Source: Bacteroides bouchesdurhonensis | GTDB taxonomy: Bacteria > Bacteroidota > Bacteroidia > Bacteroidales > Bacteroidaceae | Reading direction: 5' to 3' | Length of the DNA: 64,000 nucleotides | Assembly (NCBI RefSeq): GCF_900155865.1 | Contig: NZ_LT707006.1 | Location: 3,450,577 to 3,514,576, forward strand | In this document: positions 51,466 to 58,416 of the stretch, piece after piece | Layout of the letters: every line of letters starts with the position of its first letter | Position numbering within the stretch: position 1 is the stretch's first letter | Notes under the pieces: model-generated | Told to the model about the DNA's origin: nothing | The model's database searches: none | What the model saw: the letters and a program-made list of their open reading frames with translations, nothing else | Made by a program: the position numbers and the translations under genes

Positions 51466-52515
51466 TTACAGCGTGTGTATGAATGCTTCCATCAGCATTC
51501 CGGGCAGCTCGTCCAAGCGGTTGTCTCCTGGGTGCAGCATCCTGCCCAACTCTCTGAAAGCGTCGGGTGTCTGCGAGGCAAGCATATCGAGTTGCTCTCT
51601 TTCTTCGGCTGAAAGCAACGCCAAGCAGAAACCGTCCAACGACGAATAAGGCTGGAGAAGCATCCAGATGTAGGCTTGTGCCTGTGCCGGTGTCTTGACT
51701 TTTTGATTGCAGATGTCGTCGATACAGGTTCGGACATTCTGAATCAGCCTGCGGTTGGTGCGCATGGCCAAATAAATCATGGCATTGCGATAGGTGATGT
51801 CGTTCCGTTCGGCGGCAAGAAATACCTGTGCGCAGCATCGTTCCGTGTCATGCGTGATGTCGGAAAGATTCTCGCCGTCGAAATCAGGCAGACGTGAAAG
51901 GAATGCCCGGTACACAGCATCCTCCTTTTCGATAAAGGTCGTCAGGTCTGCCATACAATGAATACCGTAATCAATCGTTTCAGCAAGGGTAGCTCGATAA
52001 GTGGCAAGAATATGTTGTCGGTTTCTCTGACTGACGGGCTGGTTATCCAATGAGGCAAAGAACGGCCGGATTGTTTCAGCCACACGATGCAACTCTTTGT
52101 CTTCAAGATGCGGCGAGATTTGTTCTTTTACCCACAGTATATCCTTATAAGTGCGTGTTTGAGACAGCACCATCCGTGAAAATTCCATGCGGATGGAATC
52201 ATGTATCTGTTCACACTCTTCTCTTACAGTGGAATGAAGCCGGCCAAGCGTATCACATTCGAGATACAGGAATACGGAATCCCTCAATGTTTGCCATTGC
52301 TTGAGGTGTCCGGTCAATTCTTTAATGGAGAGTCTTTTCTGCCTGCGTATGTCAGACAGGTATTCCCTGTATGTTCCGGCAGGGTCATTCTTGGCTTTCG
52401 CCAATCGTTTGCCATTGCCGTTGTCGCATGATGCGCATAGGAATACGGCAATCGAAACGGCAATTATTTTGGCAAAGATTATCGGCTGTTTTAAGTTCGA
52501 TTTTGATGTTTTCAT
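51466..52515 (-). CDS. Lipoprotein of unknown function, 349 aa
   Basis: A 349-residue lipoprotein with a membrane signal (IIFAKIIAVSIAVFLCAS) and lipobox CASC at about residue 29. The mature part is wholly helical (YLSDIRRQKRLSIKELTGHL, IEKEDAVYRAFLSRLPDF, MIYLAMRTNRRLIQNVRTC). It opens a leftward cluster diverging from the recombinase-like gene at 52754. The promoter box TAGTTTTG (52542-52549, minus strand) and TCGTACT boxes lie in the 240-bp gap. No family is recognised; the cluster could build or control a surface feature tied to mobilization. Confidence 0.7.
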   Translation of the reverse strand: MKTSKSNLKQPIIFAKIIAVSIAVFLCASCDNGNGKRLAKAKNDPAGTYREYLSDIRRQKRLSIKELTGHLKQWQTLRDSVFLYLECDTLGRLHSTVREECEQIHDSIRMEFSRMVLSQTRTYKDILWVKEQISPHLEDKELHRVAETIRPFFASLDNQPVSQRNRQHILATYRATLAETIDYGIHCMADLTTFIEKEDAVYRAFLSRLPDFDGENLSDITHDTERCCAQVFLAAERNDITYRNAMIYLAMRTNRRLIQNVRTCIDDICNQKVKTPAQAQAYIWMLLQPYSSLDGFCLALLSAEEREQLDMLASQTPDAFRELGRMLHPGDNRLDELPGMLMEAFIHTL

Positions 52516-52525
52516 ACTATATTAT

Positions 52526-52700
52526 TTCGTACTATTTAGTGCAAAACTATATATTATTTTTGATACTTCGCATCCGAAAAACCGTATTTTGCGCATTTTT
52601 TAATATCGTACTTAATAGTATGATTACCAATGAAAACAAGTGAAGATAAAAACATGAAAAATGTACGATTTTCGTTTTTTAATATAGTATGATTCAGATA
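52526..52700. promoter_or_regulatory. Divergent promoter region with TCGTACT boxes and repeats
   Basis: TCGTACT occurs at 52527 and 52610 and its complement core GTACGA at 52664. TTTTTTAATAT followed by TAGTATGATT occurs twice (about 52599-52625 and 52675-52693). The leftward -7 box TAGTTTTG is at 52542-52549. The same TCGTACT core forms the perfect inverted repeat at 13142-13175. Confidence 0.5.
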
Positions 52701-52715
52701 CTCGAATAAAACTTG

Positions 52716-52723
52716 TATATTTG
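52716..52723 (+). promoter_or_regulatory. -7 promoter box of the recombinase-like gene
   Basis: TATATTTG matches TAnnTTTG and lies 30 bases before the ATG at 52754. Confidence 0.6.
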
Positions 52724-52753
52724 CACTTGTTATCATGAATATTGTATATTGAT

Positions 52754-53365
52754 ATGGCAAAAGTCGGTTATATATTCGAGGCGAATTCCTACGATGCGTT
52801 TGATGCGGATAAGGAATGGATGCGCCAGTACGGGTGTGTACAAGTGGTTGAAGAATCGGTCGGACACGAGACGCTCAGACCGAGATGGAAACAACTGATG
52901 TCGAATCTTGAAAGAGGCGACGAATTGGTGGTGTCAAAATTCAGCAATGCCGTGCGTGGTTTACGGGAACTATCGGCATTGATCGAGCTATGCCGCATCA
53001 AGGTCGTGCGTATTATCTCCATTCACGATAAAATTGACACCGACAACAAATTGTTTCCGGACACGACACCGGCGGAAGTATTGGCCATGTTCGGGGCATT
53101 ACCGGAGGAAGTGGCTGTTTTGCGGAAGTCGTCAGATAAGATTATACGCCTGCAGCAGAGTATCAGTATTCCGATTACCAAAAAAAGTATGAGTAAAACT
53201 GAACGGGACAAAAAAATCGTGGATATGTATAACAATGGGTATTCAATCCGTGATATTTGGAAAGAGAGCGGTGTCCGGAGTAAAAGCACCGTGTACAGCA
53301 TTCTCAATAAATACAAGGTTCAGCTTAACCGAACACCGGGACGCGTGCCGGGCATCCGGAAATAG
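52754..53365 (+). CDS. Serine-recombinase-like protein with degraded catalytic motifs
   Basis: A 203-residue protein with the resolvase/invertase layout: MAKVGYIFEANSYDAF at the start, KQLMSNLERGDELVVSKFSN, ISIHDKIDTDNKLF, and a C-terminal Hin-type HTH (YSIRDIWKESGVRSKSTVYS). Aligned to Hin, the catalytic Ser of YIRVST falls on Ala (YIFEAN), its partner Arg is lost, and DRLGRS is replaced by SNAVRG, keeping one Arg. It is probably not an active recombinase as written and may bind DNA as a regulator. A Ser two residues on could in theory replace the nucleophile. The ATG at 52754 is chosen over an in-frame TTG at 52742. Confidence 0.8.
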   Translation: MAKVGYIFEANSYDAFDADKEWMRQYGCVQVVEESVGHETLRPRWKQLMSNLERGDELVVSKFSNAVRGLRELSALIELCRIKVVRIISIHDKIDTDNKLFPDTTPAEVLAMFGALPEEVAVLRKSSDKIIRLQQSISIPITKKSMSKTERDKKIVDMYNNGYSIRDIWKESGVRSKSTVYSILNKYKVQLNRTPGRVPGIRK

Positions 53366-53468
53366 AACTTATAAATCAAATATGGATATTGAAAATCAGT
53401 AGATTACTTGCGTAATTCATTATTTTTTCGTATCTTTAAGTTGGATATAACTATAAAAAATAAGACCT

Positions 53469-53573
53469 ATGGGAGATATTATAATTTTATTGTTGGTATT
53501 TTTGGTAGTGGGCAGGCTCTTGAGGGGCGTCTTCGGCGGATTCAGTAAAAGCAGTTTTCGGGATGACAAATAA
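53469..53573 (+). CDS. Very small membrane protein, 34 aa
   Basis: A 34-codon frame beginning MGDIIILLLVFLVVGRLLRG, with one membrane helix followed by FGGFSKSSFRDDK. It stands between the recombinase-like gene and the HU gene, with a TATCTTTA box about 35 bases before its start. The hydrophobic-then-basic pattern looks like a real small membrane protein and not chance, but no family is recognised. Confidence 0.45.
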   Translation: MGDIIILLLVFLVVGRLLRGVFGGFSKSSFRDDK

Positions 53574-53604
53574 GTTTGGATTGTTATAACAGGCGGATAT
53601 TTGT

Positions 53605-53612
53605 TAATTTTG
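53605..53612 (+). promoter_or_regulatory. -7 promoter box of the HU gene
   Basis: TAATTTTG matches TAnnTTTG and lies 28 bases before the start of the HU gene. Confidence 0.6.
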
Positions 53613-53640
53613 CACCGTATTCATTAAAATCAAGAACAAT

Positions 53641-53922
53641 ATGACAAAAGCGGAAATTGTCGCTCAGATCTCACGGCAGAGCGGAATTGAGAAAACGGTT
53701 GTGATGACTGTGGTGGAATCATTCATGGAAAATGTAAAAGAGTCGATGGTTGCGGGAAACGAGGTGTTCTTGCGCGGCTTCGGCAGCTTTGTTATAAAAC
53801 GGAGAGCTGAAAAGACGGCCCGGAACATTTCGAAGAATACGACAATTAAAATTCCCGCTCACAACATCCCTGCATTCAAACCTGCCAAAGCATTTCTGAA
53901 TGCGGTAAAAGAGAACAAGTAG
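53641..53922 (+). CDS. HU/IHF-family DNA-binding protein
   Basis: A 93-residue HU-type protein: MTKAEIVAQISRQSGIEKTV at the start, VFLRGFGSFVIKRRAEKTAR as the strand leading into the arm, NISKNTTIKIPAHNIPAFKPAKAFLN at the tip and end (read as two motifs). It bends DNA and could serve oriT, inversion or excision complexes on the element. It is a single-gene unit with its own promoter and a clear terminator. Confidence 0.95.
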   Translation: MTKAEIVAQISRQSGIEKTVVMTVVESFMENVKESMVAGNEVFLRGFGSFVIKRRAEKTARNISKNTTIKIPAHNIPAFKPAKAFLNAVKENK

Positions 53923-53966
53923 AGTATAAAAGTACAGATGGTGCAACAACACCGTAATGAGTAAAA

Positions 53967-53992
53967 CAAAAGCGACCCAAAGGCCGCTTTTG
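53967..53992. terminator. Bidirectional terminator between HU and ssb
   Basis: CAAAAGCG (53967-53974) and CGCTTTTG (53985-53992) pair across a 10-base loop, with A and T tracts on the two sides. It lies between two convergent genes. Confidence 0.75.
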
Positions 53993-54009
53993 TCGTGATA
54001 AGGCAAGGA

Positions 54010-54390
54010 TTATTTCTTGCCTTTTTTCGCTGGTTTGGCCGGCTTTTCAGGAGTCTCCTCCTTCTCGACGGGCGGATAGAACTTGACGGCGACTATCACG
54101 ATACGGTTGTGTTTCACACCGCTTTGGTCGCTCCATTCTTCGGGCTTGAAATACCCCTCGACGGTCAGCATCGTACCCTTGGTCAGTTGGTCGAACGACC
54201 CGGTGTTCTCGTTTTTACGCCACGCCTCAAAATTCATAAAGGCGGAAACGCGTTTGGATTCCTCGCCATTATTCTCCAGTCGGCTTACTGCCAGAGGGAA
54301 ACGTGCTACACTTGCGTTGGTGAACTGACGGATTTCTGCATCCTTTCCTACGAAACCGGTTACTACGAAATTGTTTTCAATCTTTTTCAT
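54010..54390 (-). CDS. ssb: Single-stranded DNA-binding protein
   Basis: A 126-residue SSB. The OB-fold runs from VVTGFVGKDAEIRQFTNASV through FPLAVSRL, FMNFEAWRK, LTKGTMLTVEGYFKPEEW and NRIVIVAVKFY. The tail is Lys/Pro/Glu-rich (EKEETPEKPAKPAKKGKK) and lacks the acidic DDDIPF tip of chromosomal SSB, which is common in plasmid and ICE versions. It protects the single strand during transfer. The gene reads leftward toward the HU terminator. Confidence 0.92.
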   Translation of the reverse strand: MKKIENNFVVTGFVGKDAEIRQFTNASVARFPLAVSRLENNGEESKRVSAFMNFEAWRKNENTGSFDQLTKGTMLTVEGYFKPEEWSDQSGVKHNRIVIVAVKFYPPVEKEETPEKPAKPAKKGKK

Positions 54391-55070
54391 AATGAATTGT
54401 TTTTAGAAGTTATTAAATCAATTTTACGCTGCCTCAAAAAGTAGGTGCAGTTAAGGGAATGCACCAAGGCCGGACGCATCAATACTCTTTATTTTTGTCC
54501 GTAGGCAAAACCAGAAGGCTCGATAAAGGAAGATTGTACGGCTGTGCCATTGGTCAAGACTTCCAAAGTCGTTCCCGTCTGCATACTATCTTTGCATCGG
54601 AAAATGATGATGACTTCGGCGGAAAACTATTCTGAAAATGAGCGGAAAGCCGTAGTTGCAGGGGAAGTGAAAGAGCAATCCGTCCACCGGCACAATGGTG
54701 CGCGTTTCGGCTGTAAGTCCGCAGAATCGGCAGGGATTTTCGTGTAATTCGGTCGGACTGAATAGAGGTGGCTACAAACAGAACACTGAACTGACAACAG
54801 GTGGCGATACCGCAGAAGGGAATATCAACGAAGTGGCGACAAAAGGCGGAACGGGGTATCGGGGTGCTGCCATGTTCCCGTCCGGCAGAAAGAATAGGGG
54901 ACAAAAGGGAAAAAGGAAAGAACCCTGCTTTTCGGAAAAGCGGACGGCAGCTTTTCACGAATGGCTGGTTTTTACAAAAGGATATGGCGCAGCCAAAAGA
55001 GAGAGATAGATGTAAAAAAGGGAATGCGGCGTGGCAGGAATGGAAGATTATCCCGTTCCTGCCTGTATCA
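54391..55070. other. Non-coding region upstream of ssb
   Basis: I see no convincing gene. A GGTGCA/TGCACC hairpin lies at 54444-54465 and a rightward TATCTTTG box at 54587-54594, followed by GCATCGGAAAATG. This recalls the outward promoters elsewhere, but the matching left arm is poor. Short rightward frames after it (from 54604) look like chance. Confidence 0.5.
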
Positions 55071-55328
55071 TCAAAATTCTGCCATGATTACCCGATGCTC
55101 GAAAATCTTTTTTTGATTACTGGGACGTCTTTGGCAGACCCATAGGTGATGCTTGCCATAGCCGAAGACGAAATAATCATCAAGACGTGTTTTTTCTTGT
55201 AGGCGTTCCATGCCGGTACGCAGTTCCGTTTCATCGGTTGAGAAAAGAATCGTGTTGATGATACGGAAGTAGAGTTCTGTTACCTCGTCACAATAAGGAC
55301 AAAAGCTATGCTCAATCGTTGCTTTCAT
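55071..55328 (-). CDS. Small CxxC protein of unknown function, 85 aa
   Basis: An 85-residue protein (MKATIEHSFCPYCDEVTELYF) with an N-terminal CPYC, which suggests a metal site, and a later VFGYGKHHLWVCQRR that could supply further His and Cys ligands. It is the last of four small leftward genes (56171 to 55071) sharing a leader with a possible invertible promoter. No family is recognised. Confidence 0.6.
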   Translation of the reverse strand: MKATIEHSFCPYCDEVTELYFRIINTILFSTDETELRTGMERLQEKTRLDDYFVFGYGKHHLWVCQRRPSNQKKIFEHRVIMAEF

Positions 55329-55344
55329 GTTTCTTTGATTTTAA

Positions 55345-55671
55345 TTATACTTCTACTACGTCTTCTATTCGACCATACAAGACAGAGCGCAACGCAGTCT
55401 TGTCAATGGCGCAATACTCGGTGATATGTCCGTGCTGTTTCACGAAATATCGTTTGAGAACATCGGAGAAATCAAAGAAGTAGCCCATCAATGCGATACC
55501 TCTTTTGAAATGGATGCACTCTTTCACGTTTCGGGTAATCCAGTTCTTGTCTTCACGGCTCAACTTGTCTCCGTTATCAAGTTGTTCCCGTAACTGGTAA
55601 ACCCTGCAGCCTTTCAGCTTTTCTAATTCGGGTACGTCCCATTGGACGAATTTCATTGCTACCTGTTGCAT
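55345..55671 (-). CDS. Protein of unknown function, 108 aa
   Basis: A 108-residue basic protein with MKFVQWDVPELEKLKGCRVYQ near the start and KNWITRNVKECIHFKRGIAL in the middle. The start at 55671 could also be the Met five codons in (MKFVQ). It lies 16 bases before the CxxC gene. I do not recognise a family. The operon context suggests a small helper of an element function. Confidence 0.6.
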   Translation of the reverse strand: MQQVAMKFVQWDVPELEKLKGCRVYQLREQLDNGDKLSREDKNWITRNVKECIHFKRGIALMGYFFDFSDVLKRYFVKQHGHITEYCAIDKTALRSVLYGRIEDVVEV

Positions 55672-55682
55672 CGCTCTTGGAT

Positions 55683-55859
55683 TTAATCGTAAATAATCAC
55701 TTCATCACGGTACTCGACCACCTCTTTGCCACTGCTAAGACGTACCACTATTTTATTGCCGAAGTCGCCGACAACTGTTCCCTCGGAGTAGCCTTTATAG
55801 GGGGTAAGCAGGGTGCAGTGCGCACCTATAATTTCGCTATCTTTTTCGTATTCGTACAT
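55683..55859 (-). CDS. Small beta-rich protein, 58 aa
   Basis: A 58-codon frame from the ATG at 55859 (MYEYEKDSEIIGAHCTLLTP) to the stop at 55683-55685. It reads as a small SH3- or KOW-like barrel (YSEGTVVGDFGNKIVVRLSS, EVVEYRDEVIIYD). It fills the gap between its neighbours, with 11 and 18 bases on the two sides, which supports it as a real gene of the operon. The wording GTVVGDFGNKIVVRL is similar in type to GDMVAFTNDYGVVFG in the protein at 29914. Confidence 0.6.
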   Translation of the reverse strand: MYEYEKDSEIIGAHCTLLTPYKGYSEGTVVGDFGNKIVVRLSSGKEVVEYRDEVIIYD

Positions 55860-55877
55860 AGTCTTGTCATTTTAGGG

Positions 55878-56171
55878 TTACAACTTGATATCCCATTTAC
55901 CCTGTGAGAAGATTCTGAAGCTCACGTATTCGTCTGCAAATTCGTAGGACAGAATTTTGATATAAGTTTTGTCTTTGGCTTCCAACGAAGCTATCAGCCT
56001 GTCGATTTCTTCTTCCGGATAAACCCAACGAGAGGTAAACTCCGCATCCACGCTATCGCTGTGTCTATTGACAAAGCCGTCAAAAGTGTCATCCAAGAAT
56101 GCCTCTATCTTGTCGAGGTCTGCTTTGTTTTCCGTCCTTGCGTAGAAAATGTTTGTTGCATAGTTTGCCAT
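55878..56171 (-). CDS. Acidic protein of unknown function, 97 aa
   Basis: A 97-residue acidic protein (MANYATNIFYARTENKADLD) with an IEAFLDDTFDGFV helix, YPEEEIDRLIASLEAKDKTY and a C-terminal FRIFSQGKWDIKL. It is first in the operon; the leader has GAGGGAAA and a TAGC/GCTA hairpin. I recognise no family with certainty. Its size, acidity and layout resemble several unknown small genes in the regions at 29.3-31.3 kb. Confidence 0.65.
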   Translation of the reverse strand: MANYATNIFYARTENKADLDKIEAFLDDTFDGFVNRHSDSVDAEFTSRWVYPEEEIDRLIASLEAKDKTYIKILSYEFADEYVSFRIFSQGKWDIKL

Positions 56172-56195
56172 AATCCTAAGTTTTAAGTTTTTTAT

Positions 56196-56397
56196 TTTCC
56201 CTCTTTTAGCATTTCAGCTACTTTCGGGCTTGATTGAAAATTATGTCGCCTCAAAAGGTGTTATGGCTCTTTATGCAGGGTTTCACGACCAAATACGACC
56301 TCTGCAAAGCGGAGCGTGGAGATTTTGTCGGGAACCGTCAGGCTGTGACCTTGAATACAAGAAAGACATGACAAGTACCTTTGCGACACAATTCTCA
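56196..56397. promoter_or_regulatory. Candidate invertible promoter in front of the 55.1-56.2 kb operon (OFF)
   Basis: The leader has GAGGGAAA (56196-56203, minus strand) and a TAGC/GCTA hairpin (56207-56220). The left arm TGAAAATTATGTCGC (56235-56249) matches the inverted right arm (56383-56397) at 13 of 15 positions. TACCTTTG (56376-56383) abuts the right arm and points right, away from the genes. Confidence 0.7.
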
Positions 56398-57108
56398 TCA
56401 GGCAGACCGAAAGTTGGGATGCGAGGATAAAATGCCTATGGCAGAAGTTACGATAAAAGGAACTTCCGTAAAATTGGGATGCAGCGAAAAAAGAAAATAT
56501 CGGTGCGATTATCTTCTCTTTTGACTGTGAATATAAAAGTAAGGGGGAGAACTTCGGTAAAGGTTTAGTTTAGTCTATTAGCTTATATATATGCTAAACT
56601 AAAGTAAACTAAATATAGGCAGATATATTGGACTGCCTGTATAGGTGTTTTGAGGGAAATGGTTACCTTTGCAAAAAACAATGTTCCTTGAAAGAAACAG
56701 AGATTTGTCCTTTTTTCTTTTGGCTGTGGTTATTCATCCATAGATGACTGCAACAATCACTCTTGGCGAGAGGATGAAAATCGTGTGAAATGACTTGGAA
56801 AAATACTCAAAGTACGAACAAGTGAAGAGAAAGAAAGGTAGTGCAAATAAAAAAACAAGAAAATATGATAATTCGTGTTTCTGTTCCTAATTTGTTCCTT
56901 GATAAAAACACATCACAATATAAATTGTTAATTTATAAGATATTAAGATGTGAAATTTTGAGATATAACTAAATTTACCAGATTTTCGCTCGAAATGCCT
57001 TGCGGTCTTATGTCTATATCATCGGCGAAAAGTTACCCAATCGCCTGCTATTTTCTGAAATACAATTGCAAAGTTAATCAATTATTGCCATTTACAGCCA
57101 TACTCCGG
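56398..57108. other. Non-coding, AT-rich region with an inverted repeat and an orphan promoter
   Basis: No gene is seen. TTTAGTTTAG (56564-56573) pairs perfectly with CTAAACTAAA (56594-56603), followed by a direct ACTAAA repeat. A rightward TACCTTTG box lies at 56664-56671; a transcript from it would run about 430 bases and meet the rteB 3' end head-on. A 36-codon frame at 56865 is probably chance. Confidence 0.5.
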
Positions 57109-58416
57109 TCAGTTTTCTTCATTCAATCCATATTCTACCAATTTATTATACAGCGTTGTCCTGCCGATACCCAGTATCTTTGCAGCCATTTTCTTGTTAC
57201 CGGCTGCTTGTTTCAAAGCACGCAGGATACGTCCTCTTTCTTCATCCCCGCTCTTCAATGTAAAACAAGCGGAAGTAGCGGACGGTTCATTGTCAAGTTC
57301 CAAATCGGCTTCGGTTATCATATCGCCTTCTGATTGCAGGACTGCCGTCTGTATCTTCTGTTTCAACTCGCGCACGTTGCCCGGCCACGCATGGGCGAGC
57401 AGGGCATTACGGGCAGATGCGGCAAAACCTTTTACTTCACGTTCCAACTCACGGTTTGCCATTTCACGGAAGAACTCGGCCAATGGCATGATGTCTTCCG
57501 GGCAGTCGCGCAAGGGCGGCATGGTTATCACATACTCCTGCAAGCGATAGAGCAAATCCTGCCGGAACCGCTTTTCCGTTACGGCTTTCTGCAAATCCTC
57601 GTTGGTTGCAGCCACTATCCTCACGTTGGCTGTTTTGTCCTCCTTTGCTCCGACGGGACGGTAACGGCGTTCCTGTATGGCGCGGAGCAGCATCTGTTGC
57701 ATCTCCATTGTTAGGTTGCCCACTTCGTCAAGGAACAGCGTGCCGCCATCCGCTTCCAGAAAATACCCCGTCTTGTTTGCTTCGGCACCCGTAAACGCGC
57801 CCTTGACGTGTCCGAAGAAGGCGGATTGTATCAATGACGGGGACAAGGCTCCGCAGTCCACTGCCACAAAAGGTTTATCGGCAAGTTTGCTTTGTTGGTG
57901 TATATGTTGTGCGATATGTTCCTTGCCCGTACCGTTCTCGCCCAGTATCAGCACGCTCATCCGGGTGGTGGCTACAAGGCGCACACGTTTCTTGATTTTC
58001 TGATAGGCTTCGCCCTGCCGGACGAATATCGGAATGTTCCATTGTAGTCGCTTTTCATGTTCTTTTTGCAGGGTGCGGATAAGCGGTATCAGTTTATCCT
58101 CCAACAACTGTTTCTGTATGTAATCCTTTGAGCCGAGCTTCATACTTTCCACTGCCGTATGCACCTCCCCGTAATTGGTCATAACGATAAACACCTGTTG
58201 TTTGTCGTTGGCACGCATCCACCGTAACAACTCTATGCTTTCACCGTCGGGGAGGCGTAGGTCGGCAACGACAATATCATCCACCTCTGACTTTACCAAT
58301 AGTTTCTTGGCAGTGGCAAGATTATATGCCGACATAGTATCGAAGCTGTCTTTCTTCAGCAGGTTGCAGACATAATCGTTATAGACGGGGTTGTCCTCAA
58401 TCACAAATACTTTCAT
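57109..58416 (-). CDS. rteB: RteB-like sigma-54-type response regulator
   Basis: A 435-residue NtrC-type regulator. The ATG at 58416 (MKVFVIEDNPVYNDYVCNLL) is chosen because it opens the receiver domain. The receiver has its Asp in VVADLRLPDG near residue 52. The AAA+ domain has GENGTGKE (Walker A), GAFTGAEA (the sigma-54 contact loop) and GGTLFLDEVGN (Walker B). The C-terminal Fis-type HTH is KKMAAKILGIGRTTLYNKL. It matches RteB of CTnDOT-type elements, which controls excision and transfer genes. The gene overlaps rteA by 20 bases. Confidence 0.9.
   Translation of the reverse strand: MKVFVIEDNPVYNDYVCNLLKKDSFDTMSAYNLATAKKLLVKSEVDDIVVADLRLPDGESIELLRWMRANDKQQVFIVMTNYGEVHTAVESMKLGSKDYIQKQLLEDKLIPLIRTLQKEHEKRLQWNIPIFVRQGEAYQKIKKRVRLVATTRMSVLILGENGTGKEHIAQHIHQQSKLADKPFVAVDCGALSPSLIQSAFFGHVKGAFTGAEANKTGYFLEADGGTLFLDEVGNLTMEMQQMLLRAIQERRYRPVGAKEDKTANVRIVAATNEDLQKAVTEKRFRQDLLYRLQEYVITMPPLRDCPEDIMPLAEFFREMANRELEREVKGFAASARNALLAHAWPGNVRELKQKIQTAVLQSEGDMITEADLELDNEPSATSACFTLKSGDEERGRILRALKQAAGNKKMAAKILGIGRTTLYNKLVEYGLNEEN

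Noticed and set aside
54485..54612. A further invertible-promoter copy upstream of ssb
   Set aside because: TATCTTTG is present, but the ssb leader lacks GAGGGAAA and the arms need several gaps to pair.
56865..56975. A 36-codon frame starting MIIRVSVPNLFLDKN
   Set aside because: It is short, AT-rich and lies in a gap without a promoter close by; the wording recalls an integrase start, but nothing continues it.
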